Below are positions 35,779 through 44,950 of a stretch of 64,000 nucleotides of DNA, piece by piece. The position numbers and the translations under genes are program-made. Each line of letters opens with the position of its first letter. Position 1 is the first letter of the stretch. Under the pieces are notes generated by a model. That model was not told the origin of the DNA. It was given only the letters and a program-made list of their open reading frames with translations, and did not search any database. The stretch spans positions 248,001 through 312,000 of the forward strand of contig NZ_SDSD01000003.1 of NCBI RefSeq assembly GCF_004798965.1, given 5' to 3'. This stretch comes from Onishia niordana. GTDB taxonomy: Bacteria > Pseudomonadota > Gammaproteobacteria > Pseudomonadales > Halomonadaceae.

Positions 35779-36417
35779 ATGGCCGACGACAAAATGGTCA
35801 ACCGTGCCCACATCTGGACCGAGCTGGTACCTGTCTGGCTTGACGCCGCCAGTAGCGATACCCGAGCGGCCCCTCTCAAGTTCAGTAACGATAGTGAGCA
35901 GGACATACTCGCCGTGATGCTGACCGAGGTTCGCCGACTGATGCGCGATGACGGTGAGTACGAAACCGAGTGGCGGGGCCAGGTGGCCAGAAAATGCGAG
36001 GCCTTAATCGAGTTCTTTTTGGCCCAATCAGAACAGCCAGTATCTGACGCAGACCCGCTGAACCTGGCAATCCTGTTTTACAAGTACGGCCAGCTGACCA
36101 TGGTCAGCGATCAGGCGCACTTGGCCCTGGGAAATACGGCGCGCCACCACGTCGCAACCGAGGGAAAACGCCGGGCCGGGAACAGTGAAGGCGGGGGGAA
36201 ATCAGGAAAAACCAGACAAGAAGAGGCCGACCAGAGGAAGCGGGTTGCCAAGGAGATCTGGGAGGCCTTCACCAGGGCGGGGCGTCAGGAGCACGGTCTG
36301 CCTCAGCTGGTGCAAGATCGCTTGGAAGGGCATGCGATACATGTCTCAGTAGACACCGTCGCGAGGTGGGCGAGAGAAGGAGGATGGAGAAAGAAAAGCA
36401 AAAACCGCACGAAGTGA
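35779..36417 (+). CDS. Island protein of unknown function
   Basis: A 212-aa soluble protein that I do not recognise. Residues 1-110 are acidic and helical (AVMLTEVRRLMRDDGEY). A low-complexity Gly/Lys stretch (about 130-145) follows, then a basic helical region and a C-terminal VDTVARWAREGGWRKK that resembles the recognition end of a helix-turn-helix. It may thus bind DNA. ATG 35779 has AAGGAG about nine bases upstream; a GTG two codons earlier is possible. It lies between the integrase and other small putative DNA-binding genes, so a role in island regulation is likely but unproved. Confidence 0.6.
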   Translation: MADDKMVNRAHIWTELVPVWLDAASSDTRAAPLKFSNDSEQDILAVMLTEVRRLMRDDGEYETEWRGQVARKCEALIEFFLAQSEQPVSDADPLNLAILFYKYGQLTMVSDQAHLALGNTARHHVATEGKRRAGNSEGGGKSGKTRQEEADQRKRVAKEIWEAFTRAGRQEHGLPQLVQDRLEGHAIHVSVDTVARWAREGGWRKKSKNRTK

Positions 36418-36480
36418 GCACGACTCATAATTACCTCACTAGCATCAGGGGCGTCGCTTTCAGCAACGAAGGACGCAATG

Positions 36481-36792
36481 ATGGCTACCAAGTTACATGA
36501 TCCTGCCGCCGAGCTGGCTACCGCCCTTGCTAAGCAGCGCGATGGCTTTCCCTCGAATCTGATTGAACTCACCGAGCGTGCTGCATTTCCTGGAGTGATC
36601 AGGGTGCAGCCGATAACTGCGCGTAAGGCGCGGTGTACGGGAATCTTGCTGGGCCGCCCGGCGCCTCGCTTCGTACGTCGTGGAAGATCCATTTCCTACC
36701 GCCTCTCCGATCTTCTCGAGTGGTTGGCCTATGGGGAGAGTTATGCCAACACCGCCGAAGCGAGCATGGCCGATGAAGATCGCGATGAGTGA
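36481..36792 (+). CDS. Small putative DNA-binding protein (AlpA/excisionase-like)
   Basis: A 103-aa protein. The C-terminal half, GILLGRPAPRFVRRGRSISY followed by RLSDLLEWLAYG, has the layout of AlpA or excisionase-type winged helix proteins, where a basic wing precedes a DLxxWL helix. Such proteins commonly regulate integrase or act in excision. AAGGA lies seven bases before ATG 36481; ATG 36478 is one codon earlier and equally open. Position near the integrase in an island supports the reading. The N-terminal half is not recognised. Confidence 0.55.
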   Translation: MATKLHDPAAELATALAKQRDGFPSNLIELTERAAFPGVIRVQPITARKARCTGILLGRPAPRFVRRGRSISYRLSDLLEWLAYGESYANTAEASMADEDRDE

Positions 36793-36934
36793 AATCGCCA
36801 GCTGCTGGAAAGGCGCTAGGCGCTTCGGTGTCCGGCTATTCGTGGTCGAGGAGTGGTGAACCCAAGCGCCCCCCGGGGGCGCCCTCCTCACCAAGCGACT
36901 ACCAACTGGCTTGCCTGCAATACAGGGGGAGCTG

Positions 36935-37306
36935 ATGCCTAGAGGGCGAAAGGCGGAGGCCCATGTACGGCTCTATAGGCACGAATTAGAGTGCTCCGCA
37001 TACCGGTCCTTGGACCCGGTAGCAAAAGCCATGCTGGTGGAGCTTAGGGCGTTGTACGATGGCCGCACCAACCGTATCTACATGAGCGTTCGCGAAGCGA
37101 TGCGCCGGCTTTGTGTCGGTCGAAAACTGGCAGAAAAGGCGCTGGCTGAGCTGTTGGATCGCGGCTTCATCCGTGTCATCGAGAAAGGCACCTTCGACCG
37201 GAAAATAAAGCACGCGACCATCTATGCACTTACCAATGAACCGATAGAGGACAGCGACGGAGCCACTGCGCCGAAGGATTATATGAGGTGGCGAGGCACT
37301 CGGTAG
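36935..37306 (+). CDS. Putative winged-helix protein (replication/plasmid-type)
   Basis: A 123-aa basic protein. LECSAYRSLDPVAKAMLVEL then YMSVREAMRRLCVGRKLAEK and ALAELLDRGFIRVIEKG read as a winged helix-turn-helix like those seen in phage or plasmid replication and regulatory proteins. The TIYALTNEP strand completes the fold. ATG 36935 has GGGGGAG upstream. Just 17 bases after its stop begins a set of four 21-bp iteron-like repeats, so the protein may bind them. It is unclear whether it starts replication, represses its own genes, or both. Confidence 0.55.
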   Translation: MPRGRKAEAHVRLYRHELECSAYRSLDPVAKAMLVELRALYDGRTNRIYMSVREAMRRLCVGRKLAEKALAELLDRGFIRVIEKGTFDRKIKHATIYALTNEPIEDSDGATAPKDYMRWRGTR

Positions 37307-37323
37307 CTAATCGGAAAATACCA

Positions 37324-37464
37324 CGGTGTACCCCAAGAGCACCGACGGTGTACATCAGGAGCACCGAGGGGGTAAGACAACCCCGGAAATGACTGTCTCA
37401 GTGCACCTCAGGAGCACCGAGACGCCCCTTTTCTTCGATCTATCGGTGTACCTGAGGAGCACAC
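37324..37464 (+). repeat. Four iteron-like 21-bp repeats
   Basis: Copies at 37324-37344, 37346-37366, 37399-37419 and 37444-37464. Consensus starts CGGTGTAC, then a two- to three-base variable part, and ends CAGGAGCACCG; the outer five bases (CGGTG/CACCG) are inverted repeats. The fourth copy differs in its last two bases. Starts are 22, 53 and 45 bases apart. All are on the same strand, directly after a winged-helix gene and before a small gene. They look like binding sites for that protein (plasmid-type iterons or operators). Confidence 0.7.
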
Positions 37465-37490
37465 AGATAAGTTACCAGAGGGGAGGGGGG

Positions 37491-37715
37491 GTGACTAAGG
37501 TGAGGAAGGGTGTGAAAAATCTGGCGAACGACCTATCAACCGATGCCCGACATGCGTTAAGGACCAACGTGGCCGAGTTGATCCGTAAGCCTGTCATTGG
37601 TTGTTCTATACTCTCGGAGCGAGCGGTCGATGGGGCAATTGAGGTTCTCGAAAAAGGGAGCTGCACCCTGGAGCAAGACCCTGTTCGCCATGCTTTTGAG
37701 TTGGTGTCGGTATGA
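37491..37715 (+). CDS. Small island protein of unknown function (74 aa)
   Basis: Reads VTKVRKGVKNLANDLSTDAR and continues with LRTNVAELIRKP, SILSERAVDGAIEVLEKG. GTG 37491 has a strong AGGGGAGG just upstream; the same frame is open back to 37326 but that part only translates the repeats. Helical and of mixed charge, no motif recognised. It overlaps the next gene by the ATGA signal, so the two are translationally coupled. Placement after the iteron-like repeats suggests regulation through them. Confidence 0.5.
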   Translation: MTKVRKGVKNLANDLSTDARHALRTNVAELIRKPVIGCSILSERAVDGAIEVLEKGSCTLEQDPVRHAFELVSV

Positions 37716-37897
37716 AGGGCTGTCCGTGTGGTGGGCACACAGTGCGGGCGAAAGAGTGCATCGGAAGCATGGTGCTGAAGCACGAGCGGTGCGGTGCCTG
37801 CGGGCGCTGCGGTGGCTGGCGCCTTTTTTGGCGAGGCGAACTTGTTGCTGTTGGCGTGGTGGCCCGAAGAAAGTACCGACGCCAGGAGGCCACTTAG
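37712..37897 (+). CDS. Small zinc-ribbon-like protein (61 aa)
   Basis: A 61-aa protein with eight cysteines before the middle: KGCPCGGHTVRAKECIG and HERCGACGRCGGW. The CxC...C...CxxCxxC pattern and a basic C-terminus (RRKYRRQEAT) suggest a zinc-binding nucleic-acid protein, as seen in phage-type activators. The start codon overlaps the stop of the 74-aa gene. There is no other evidence for function. A competing frame (37597-37992) overlaps it but has no start signal and is Arg/Cys-rich noise. Confidence 0.5.
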   Translation: MKGCPCGGHTVRAKECIGSMVLKHERCGACGRCGGWRLFWRGELVAVGVVARRKYRRQEAT

Positions 37898-38271
37898 TAA
37901 GAAAAGTCCGCCCTGGTCCGGGGCCTTGGCGAGGAACCGGCCACCCCTCCCCCCTGGATACAGGTTTGAGATGGCCATGTGCGGGATCCTGAGGGCCTAG
38001 CCACCTGATCTAGAGATGGACCAGGGAGGAGTGAAACGCAGCCTGGGAGGCGCGCATTGTGGCAAAGGAGCGTCAATGAGGACGCGGGCTTGATCGAGCC
38101 GGCTAACGTCTCTAGTGGTGATCGCTGACAGTGCTGTCTTTCCGGCGGCGCTAGGCTGATTCGTATGACGTCTGGCAACTGCGAGCTTCTAGAGAAGCCC
38201 GCCGCCAGGATGGCTGGCCGACGCCATCATCTCCCCGCAAGGGGCTCACGGCAGGCCAGGTACGGCCGACT
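37898..38271. other. Intergenic region, nothing recognised
   Basis: About 370 bases between the zinc-ribbon-like gene and the umuC remnant. No ribosome site with a plausible frame, no repeat and no clear hairpin was found. Confidence 0.5.
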
Positions 38272-38835
38272 TCAGGCCTTCACCTTCCTCTGTTCCCGCC
38301 ACTGTGTCGTCCACCGCGGCGTGCGGTGCGCGCAGCGTAGGTGCCAGGCGGCGTTCTGCCGCGGCACGCCCAGGCGCACCTTGCCCATCTTGCCGTTGAG
38401 CTCGTCCAGGGCGGCCATCAGCTGGTGGTCGCGATCGCGCTGGGCTTCCCGCTCAGGTGTGTCGAGCAGCGAGAGCTGCTCCAGGTTGGCCTCCACCAGG
38501 TCGAGCAGCATGCAGGGCGTGCCCTGGAGTTCGCGCACGTTGCGGTAGAGCATGCGCGCCAAGGCCTCGGTGCTGGCGGCGTCGAAGCCGTCGAAGCGCA
38601 CGAACATCTTGTCGATGGAGTAGGGCTCGAGGCCCGCGGAGCACTCCTCGAGGACCTCTCGCACCCGGGCGGACATGTCGCCATAGAGCTCGTAGTTGGA
38701 GGAGAGCAGGAGGCCATGGTCCAGCGCTAAGTGGAAGACTGGCATGCGGCCGGTCAGGCTGAACCGAGCAAGATCCGCCGTGAGAATGCCAGCTGGCGAG
38801 CCGCCAGCCAGAGTTTGAGACAACTGCAACCGCAT
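38272..38835 (-). pseudogene. umuC-like Y-family DNA polymerase remnant (internal deletion)
   Basis: A 187-codon frame that joins two distant parts of UmuC. The first part reads SSNYELYGDMSARVREVLEE then YSIDKMFVRFDGFD, matching the segment around residue 70-110 of UmuC. It then jumps to the C-terminal end (LEQLSLLDTPEREAQRD, DELNGKMGKVRLG, RTPRWTTQW). The catalytic N-terminus with DxNSFYAS and about 240 middle residues are missing. The first 30 codons are not UmuC-like. It cannot be a working polymerase, and no umuD is nearby. It is probably an island passenger in decay. Confidence 0.75.
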
Positions 38836-38971
38836 GAAATTACAAGGCTTAAGGCCATTGTCATGCGGTCATGGGGTGGGATGCTGGGCTATACTAATTT
38901 ATGACTACCCTTCCATTTGGGAGGAAGCTTGCCACCACTTTCTTTCAACCGCCATCCGTGAGGATCGCCCC

Positions 38972-39481
38972 ATGAGCAAGCATGACTGGGAGGCCTGCCT
39001 CCGCGATTACCGCACCGGCCAGCTCTCTGTTCGCCACCTCGCCGCCAAGCACGGCATTCCCGAGTCGACCGTCCGAAGCAAGGCTAAGGCCGAAGGCTGG
39101 CAGCGCGACCTCACCGAGTCCGTGCGAGAGGCGACGCGGATCAAGCTCAGCCGCAGCTCCTCGCGCAGTGAAATCGCGCAGGGGGACGATGACGACGTCA
39201 TTGAGGAAGCCAGCGATACGGCGGTCTCGACCCTGCTCGAGCACCGCCATGCCATCGCCCGGTGGCGGGGCATCTCCGAACGGCTCGCCGATACCCTCGT
39301 GGTGATGCCCATCACGGAGGACAACTACGACCGGTTTGGGCGCTGCCTAAACAGCGGCCTCGAGGCCCTGGCCAAGGCCATCCGGCTGGAGCGGCAAGCC
39401 TATAACCTGAATGACACCCCCACAGAACAGCTCAAGAGCTTCGCCGAGTTGATGGCAGAGGTCGCCCCAGATTACCCGTAG
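38972..39481 (+). CDS. Phage terminase small-subunit-like / HTH protein
   Basis: A 169-aa protein whose N-terminus, WEACLRDYRTGQLSVRHLAA followed by KHGIPESTVRSKAKAEGWQRD, is a resolvase-like helix-turn-helix of the type at the start of phage small terminase subunits. The rest is helical (LLEHRHAIARWRGISERLAD, GLEALAKAIRLERQAYN), which also fits that group. No large terminase, portal or capsid gene is present, so it is either a leftover or a DNA-binding protein with another role. ATG 38972 has GAGGA upstream; the longer frame from 38834 is not supported. Confidence 0.6.
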   Translation: MSKHDWEACLRDYRTGQLSVRHLAAKHGIPESTVRSKAKAEGWQRDLTESVREATRIKLSRSSSRSEIAQGDDDDVIEEASDTAVSTLLEHRHAIARWRGISERLADTLVVMPITEDNYDRFGRCLNSGLEALAKAIRLERQAYNLNDTPTEQLKSFAELMAEVAPDYP

Positions 39482-39636
39482 AAGAAGCGTTCTGTTTAGC
39501 GCGAGGTGGGCGGGTTTACTTAATCTGGTGGTCAACATGTTAAGAAACACGCTATTTGACCAATAGAAGCAGAGCTCTATGTTCAAATCACCGTTATCGG
39601 TATTTCGATAACGGTGAAAAATCAATTGGTTATTGT

Positions 39637-40404
39637 CTATTCGCGATGAGAAAGCAGCTTGGGTAGGTAATCGAGAGCGCTTGGGTCTTTGGTCGCAAAG
39701 TAGTCGCGCGCTCGCTTTGGCAGCCATGTGTTGTGGAAGTGTTCCCTGAACTCTGCCAAGAGTTCGTTAGGATAAAGGCGCGCATCGACTATGCGGCCAT
39801 CTAGATAGCGATGCTTGTAAGTGGGGAAGTTTTTTGGCTCAATACCCTTTTCGTCCCTGAGCCATTTTGAAAACATCCTCCCAGTAGAAATGTCCGGTAC
39901 TAAGTGTTCCGGTAGTGTGTACCCTTCCTCCTCCATGGGCGCAATAAGAGCAAACGTGATTTCATTTAGTATGGAAAAATGCGTCGAAGGAATTTCCGAT
40001 CTATTTGCCATGTACCTACGAATGTGGACGGGTAGTTCTTCTCTCGGGCTGGTCGCTCCACCGGACATCCAATCATACACCCACTTCGTCACCTTCACCG
40101 AAAACTTCGGAGAAAGCCACTGGGCAAGATGGATTGCAACTTGCGGATGAACCCAAGTGCCTTGGAGTCGCCCTCCTTTGACGGCCTGTACAAGGATTTT
40201 TTCAGGGATGTTGGTTTCTTGAGAAAGCTCCCGCAAAAACTCTCGAGTTCCTACTTTCTCATAGTAGTGTCAAAATAGCTTGTCGGCAGCCTGGCACATT
40301 GCTGTTGCGTTAATGTAGCCATCAGACGCCCTTTGATGAATAAGGTTGCCTTCCATCCGGTGTGGAATCATCGGAAGTCCAATCTGTTCAAAACTTTGTT
40401 GCAT
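39637..40404 (-). pseudogene. KilA-N domain protein with an in-frame TGA
   Basis: A KilA-N protein that starts at ATG 40404 (AGAGGGGAAC upstream), reads MQQSFEQIGLPMIPH then SDGYINATAMCQAADKLF, meets TGA at 40270-40272 (codon 45), and continues in the same frame as HYYEKVGTREFLRELSQ, GTWVHPQVAIHLAQWLSP and WVYDWMSG. These are the classic KilA-N pieces. The C-terminal half is unlike any domain I know but is intact. The remaining ORF from 40236 lacks the first part of the fold, so a nonsense mutation is the simplest explanation. Such proteins occur in phages and defence islands, often as DNA-binding antirepressors. Confidence 0.75.
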
Positions 40405-40646
40405 TGAGTTCCCCTCTGCAGCAGACAGTTTGCTAATTCACACTATTAGCATAATAGAGGAAAGTGCAACACGTTGAGGAGATGAGAATTAGTTGCATAA
40501 CTATCAAGACTGGCTCTGCTTTTTTGCCGCGGTCCTAACCGCCAGAGGTATTCGAAGAATGAGTCTCCCTTGCCCCTCACTCCGCTGCGCTGTGTATGAT
40601 GGTGGCCATCAGTTTTCACCAGATTCAGTACAGGCGGAGAAACACC

Positions 40647-42626
40647 TTGAACACGGACAGTCACTCTCAGACGGCGGCCTTCATCTGGTCCGTCGCGGAC
40701 CTGCTGCGCGGCGATTTCAAGCAGTCCCAGTATGGGCGGGTGATCCTGCCGTTCACCCTGCTGCGGCGCCTGGAATGCGTGCTGGCGCCGACCAAGGCGG
40801 CGGTGCTGGCCGGGGCCCAGGAACATCAGCAAAAGCCCGAGACGGTGCGCGAGAAGCTGTTGCTGCGGGCGGCCGAGCAGGATTTCTTTAACGCCTCGCC
40901 GCTGACGCTCGGCACCCTGTCGGATACCCAGACCGCCGACGACCTGATGAGCTACGTGCAGGCGTTCAGCCAGGACGCCCGCGAGATCTTCGATCACTTC
41001 CACTTCGAGGATTTCGTCCAGCAGCTGGCCGCCAATGACTTGCTCTATCAGGTGGTGCAGCGGGTCGCCAGCATCGACCTGAGCCCGGGCACGATCAGCA
41101 ACTACGGCATGGGGGTGATCTTCGAGGAGCTGATCCGCAAGTTCGCCGAGAGCTCCAACGAGACCGCCGGGGAGCACTTCACGCCCCGCGACATCGTGCA
41201 CCTGACCACCTCGCTGGTGCTGACCGGCCAGGACGAGACCCTGCGCCCGCACCGCATCGCCACCGTCTACGACCCCACGGCGGGCACCGGCGGTTTCCTC
41301 TCCGAGAGCGACGAGTACATCCAGCAGGTCAGCGACCGGGTCACCGTGTCGCTGCATGGCCAGGAGCTGAACCCCGAGTCCTACGCCATCTGCAAGGCCG
41401 ACATGCTGATCAAGGGCCAGGACGTGGCCCAGATCAAGCTCGGCAACACCCTCTCCGACGACCAGCTGCCCGCCGAGCGCTTCGACTTCATGCTCGCCAA
41501 CCCGCCGTTTGGGGTCGAGTGGAAGAAGGTCCAGAAGCAGGTCACCGATGAGCACAAGCAGAAGGGGTATGACGGCCGCTTCGGCCCCGGCCTGCCACGC
41601 GTCTCCGACGGCTCGCTGCTGTTCCTGATGCACCTGGTCAGCAAGATGCGCAGCCCTAAAGACGGCGGCTCACGGATCGGTATCATCCTCAACGGCTCGC
41701 CGCTGTTCACCGGCGGGGCCGGCAGCGGGGAGTCCGAGATCCGCCGCTACCTGCTGCAGCACGACCTGGTCGAAGCGATCGTCGCCCTGCCCACGGACAT
41801 GTTCTACAACACCGGCATCGCCACCTACGTGTGGGTGCTCTCCAACCATAAGCCGGCCGAGCGACGCGGTAAGGTGCAGCTGATCAACGCCACCGAGCGC
41901 TACACCAAGATGCGCAAGTCGCTGGGCAGCAAACGCCAGTACGTGACCGATCGCGACATCGACGAGATCGTGCGCGGCTATGGCGCCTTCCAGGAGACCG
42001 AGGAGAGCAAGATCTTCCCGGTCGAGGCCTTCGGCTACCGGCGCATCACCGTCGAGCGCCCGCTGCGCCTCAACTTCCAGGCGAGCCCCGAGCGGCTGGC
42101 CAAGCTCGATGACGAGAAGGCTCTCCAGAAGGTCTCAGAGGCCGACAGGGAAGCGATCAGGGGCGCCTGCGCCACCCTGGATGCCGAGCGCTGCTACACC
42201 AACCGGGACGCCTTCACCAAGGACCTGAAGGCCGCGTTGAAGCCTACCGGCCTCATGATCGGTGCCCCGGTCCTCAAGGCCATCCTCAGCGCCCTCTCCG
42301 AGCGCGATCCCGAGGCCGACGGCTGCACCGACAAGAAGGGCAACCCCGAGCCCGACAGCGGCCTGCGCGATAACGAAAACGTGCCGCTGGACGAGTCGGT
42401 GTTCGACTACTTTGCGCGCGAGGTGAAGCCCCATGTGCCCGACGCCTGGATCGACGAGAACAAGCGCGACGAACTGGACGGCCGCATCGGCATCGTCGGC
42501 TTCGAGATCCCCTTCAATCGGCACTTCTACAAATTCGAGCCGCCGCGTCCGCTCGAGGCCATCGACGCCGATCTGACGGCTAGCACCGACCGGATCAAGC
42601 AGATGATTGAGGAGCTGTCGGCATGA
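40647..42626 (+). CDS. hsdM: Type I restriction-modification DNA methyltransferase (HsdM)
   Basis: Modification subunit, making N6-methyladenine with HsdS and being required for cleavage with HsdR. The 659-aa protein has the N-terminal HsdM bundle ([20 protein letters not shown]), SAM motif I ([10 protein letters not shown], about residue 209) and motif IV ([10 protein letters not shown], about residue 285), then a long C-terminal extension (about 450-659). I place the start at TTG 40647 with GGCGGAG eight bases upstream, as [12 protein letters not shown] matches the usual N-terminus; ATG 40596 is an alternative. It begins a seven-gene co-directional block and overlaps hsdS by four bases. Confidence 0.95.
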   Translation: MNTDSHSQTAAFIWSVADLLRGDFKQSQYGRVILPFTLLRRLECVLAPTKAAVLAGAQEHQQKPETVREKLLLRAAEQDFFNASPLTLGTLSDTQTADDLMSYVQAFSQDAREIFDHFHFEDFVQQLAANDLLYQVVQRVASIDLSPGTISNYGMGVIFEELIRKFAESSNETAGEHFTPRDIVHLTTSLVLTGQDETLRPHRIATVYDPTAGTGGFLSESDEYIQQVSDRVTVSLHGQELNPESYAICKADMLIKGQDVAQIKLGNTLSDDQLPAERFDFMLANPPFGVEWKKVQKQVTDEHKQKGYDGRFGPGLPRVSDGSLLFLMHLVSKMRSPKDGGSRIGIILNGSPLFTGGAGSGESEIRRYLLQHDLVEAIVALPTDMFYNTGIATYVWVLSNHKPAERRGKVQLINATERYTKMRKSLGSKRQYVTDRDIDEIVRGYGAFQETEESKIFPVEAFGYRRITVERPLRLNFQASPERLAKLDDEKALQKVSEADREAIRGACATLDAERCYTNRDAFTKDLKAALKPTGLMIGAPVLKAILSALSERDPEADGCTDKKGNPEPDSGLRDNENVPLDESVFDYFAREVKPHVPDAWIDENKRDELDGRIGIVGFEIPFNRHFYKFEPPRPLEAIDADLTASTDRIKQMIEELSA

Positions 42627-44005
42627 GCTTTCCGCAATACCCTGAGTACAAGGACTCCGGCGTCGAGTGGCTGGGTGACGTCCCTTCAGATTGGCGACTA
42701 TCCAAGCTTGGGTACTTTTTTTCGGAGCCGCCATGCTATGGGGTTCTGGTGCCAGACTTTATGCCAAACGGTGTGCCAATGTTGCGCATCACTGACATGG
42801 AGCACGAAAACATCGACAAGACAGGTCTTACAACGATAAGCCCTGATCTTTCATCTCAATACGCTCGCACTATAGTTAGAAAAGGTGATGTTGTTTTATC
42901 ACTGGTAGGAACCATCGGAAAAGCATTCGAGGTCACGTCTCAGCTGGCTGGAGTAAACCTTTCTCGTGCAGTGGCTCGCCTTCAGATAAAAAGCGACACC
43001 CTTCCTCGCTATTTATGTTGGATTTTTCAATCTGATGCCTTCAAACACTTCACAGACCTTGTTTGTAAAGGCACTGCTCAGCGCGTGCTCAACATTTCTG
43101 ATTTGACGGCATTTCGGTTCACTTTCCCACCCTATGCTGACCAAATTGCTATTAGCCACTTCCTCGACCACGAAACCTCCCGCATCGACGCGCTGGTGGA
43201 GGAGCAGCAGCGCCTGATCGCGTTGCTCAAGGAGAAGCGCCAGGCCGTGATCTCCCATGCCGTGACCAAGGGCCTCGACCCCGACGTGCCGATGAAGGAC
43301 TCCGGCGTCGAGTGGCTGGGCGAGGTGCCGGCGCATTGGGAGGTCATGCCACTAGGCCTCTTAGCCCACAAAATCCAGACAGGCCCGTTTGGTAGCCAAC
43401 TCCATTCCCATGAGTACGTTGAAGGGCAGGTGCCCGTAGTAAACCCGTCCAACATTAAAGGTGGGCGGATAGTTCGTGATAATGAATCTACCGTTCCGGC
43501 TGAGACCGCGGAGCGTCTAGCACATCAGAAACTTGAAGCCGGCGAGCTAGTCTTTGGCCGTCGAGGAGAGATGGGCCGCTGCGCCACTGTGACGGAAGCT
43601 GAAGGTGGCTGGTTATGTGGAACCGGTTCAATGAAAGTGGCGTTATCCAGCAGGATGAACCCAGAGTTCGTGGCCTTGCACATTAGAACACCGGTCGTTC
43701 GTGAATTACTTCAGCTAGAGTCTGTTGGCTCAACTATGGACAACTTGAACCCCGAGATCCTAGCTCGGACAAGAGTTCCCGTCCCTCCCATTCATCAGCA
43801 AAACACTATCGTTAGTGCTATTGAAGAGACCTGCGCTAGCCTTGATGCACTTCTAAGAGAAGCCGGCGAAGGTGTCTCATTACTTAAAGAACGCCGCTCC
43901 GCCCTGATCTCCGCTGCCGTCACTGGCAAGATCGACGTGCGGGGCTGGGCGCCGCCGTCCGACGTGGCGCCAGCCCACCAGGACGCCCGCATGGAGGCGG
44001 TATGA
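42623..44005 (+). CDS. hsdS: Type I restriction-modification specificity subunit (HsdS)
   Basis: DNA-recognition subunit that directs methylation and restriction. The 460-aa protein has two target recognition domains, each introduced by the same repeat: [16 protein letters not shown] at the start and [16 protein letters not shown] near residue 230. Each ends in a conserved coiled spacer ([20 protein letters not shown] then [34 protein letters not shown]). The two TRD segments (about 42690-43150 and 43350-43800) are clearly AT-richer than the flanking gene, as in genes that exchange recognition domains. Overlaps with hsdM and the next gene are ATGA types. The target sequence is not predictable. 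Confidence 0.95.
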   Translation: MSFPQYPEYKDSGVEWLGDVPSDWRLSKLGYFFSEPPCYGVLVPDFMPNGVPMLRITDMEHENIDKTGLTTISPDLSSQYARTIVRKGDVVLSLVGTIGKAFEVTSQLAGVNLSRAVARLQIKSDTLPRYLCWIFQSDAFKHFTDLVCKGTAQRVLNISDLTAFRFTFPPYADQIAISHFLDHETSRIDALVEEQQRLIALLKEKRQAVISHAVTKGLDPDVPMKDSGVEWLGEVPAHWEVMPLGLLAHKIQTGPFGSQLHSHEYVEGQVPVVNPSNIKGGRIVRDNESTVPAETAERLAHQKLEAGELVFGRRGEMGRCATVTEAEGGWLCGTGSMKVALSSRMNPEFVALHIRTPVVRELLQLESVGSTMDNLNPEILARTRVPVPPIHQQNTIVSAIEETCASLDALLREAGEGVSLLKERRSALISAAVTGKIDVRGWAPPSDVAPAHQDARMEAV

Positions 44006-44931
44006 GCCAGGGACGCAGCATCCGACTCTTTCTGGTGGACGGCACGCCCAACGGCCTGCTGACCGCCGAGATCATGAACTGGACCGGGCATGTGCTCACG
44101 GGGCCGCGCAGCAAGCTCAGCGAGCTGGTGCAGCGCCCGGAGTGCGGCCGCACCGGGATCTACTTCCTGGTCGGGCCGGACCCCGAGAACAGCCTGCGCC
44201 CGCTGGTCTACATCGGCGAGAGCGACGACGTGGCCACGCGCCTGAAACAGCACAACCGCCCCGAGGAGAAGGGCGGCAAGGACTTCTGGGAGAAGGTCTG
44301 CCTGGTCACCAGCAAGGACCAGAACCTGACCAAGGCCCACGTGAAGTACCTCGAGAGCCTGCTAATCCAGAACGCCGGCGAGGTCGGCCGCTGCAAGCTG
44401 ATCAACGGCACCGCCCACGAGTACATCGGTCTGCCCGAGTCGGATCGCGCCGACATGGCCTTCTTCATGGATCAGGTGCGCACCGTGCTGCCGGTGCTGG
44501 GGCTCGACTTCCTGCGCGATCGGCCAATGCCTTCCAGCGCCGCCTCCGAACCCGCCGAGCCCGAGCGCCAGCCGTCGCCGCGCTTCGTGGCCGAGGTGCC
44601 CCGCTTCGGCATCAAGGCTCTGGGCCAGGAGATCGACGGCGAGTTCTACGTACTGAAGGACTCCCTGGCCAGGGGCAGCTGGACGGGAAAAGATGGCGGC
44701 TACCAGGGCCTCTATCAGCAACTGTGCGATGACGGCGTGTTGGTAGAGGCCGAACAGGGCTTGAGGCGTTTCGCCACCGACTACGCCTTCTCGAGCCCCA
44801 GTGCCGCTGCAGCCGTCGTCTCCGGCCGCAGTGCCAACGGCCGCGAGCACTGGAAGGTCGAGGGCAACGGCCAGACCTACGCCGCCTGGCAGGATCAGCA
44901 GGTCAGTGCCGTGACCGCGACAACGGAATAG
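44002..44931 (+). CDS. GIY-YIG nuclease-domain protein (DUF4357-like C-terminus)
   Basis: A 309-aa protein. Residues about 48-110 hold a GIY-YIG domain: TGIYFLVGPD (GIY), RPLVYIGESDDVATRLKQHN (YIG with Arg and His), and Glu in VKYLESLLIQNA. The C-terminal part (about 195-300), GEFYVLKDSLARGSW, looks like a DUF4357 domain, which I recall linked with GIY-YIG and type I RM genes. The start is four bases inside hsdS, so it is translated with the RM genes. It may be an accessory nuclease or a modulator of the system. Function is not known from sequence. Confidence 0.8.
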   Translation: MSQGRSIRLFLVDGTPNGLLTAEIMNWTGHVLTGPRSKLSELVQRPECGRTGIYFLVGPDPENSLRPLVYIGESDDVATRLKQHNRPEEKGGKDFWEKVCLVTSKDQNLTKAHVKYLESLLIQNAGEVGRCKLINGTAHEYIGLPESDRADMAFFMDQVRTVLPVLGLDFLRDRPMPSSAASEPAEPERQPSPRFVAEVPRFGIKALGQEIDGEFYVLKDSLARGSWTGKDGGYQGLYQQLCDDGVLVEAEQGLRRFATDYAFSSPSAAAAVVSGRSANGREHWKVEGNGQTYAAWQDQQVSAVTATTE

Positions 44932-44950
44932 GACACAAACGGAATACGAC

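Noticed and set aside
37324..37464. Possible CRISPR array
   Set aside because: Repeats are 21 bp with unequal spacing (22, 53 and 45 bases between starts), diverged, palindrome-ended, and no cas genes are in the window; iteron or operator is a better reading.
37597..37992. 131-codon plus-strand frame overlapping the small island genes
   Set aside because: Trp/Arg/Cys-rich translation without motifs; the two smaller coupled frames have better ribosome signals.
40446..41633. 395-codon open frame on the minus strand opposite hsdM
   Set aside because: It is the antisense of a GC-rich gene with clear HsdM motifs; its translation is low-complexity Leu/Gly/Val and has no family features or ribosome site.
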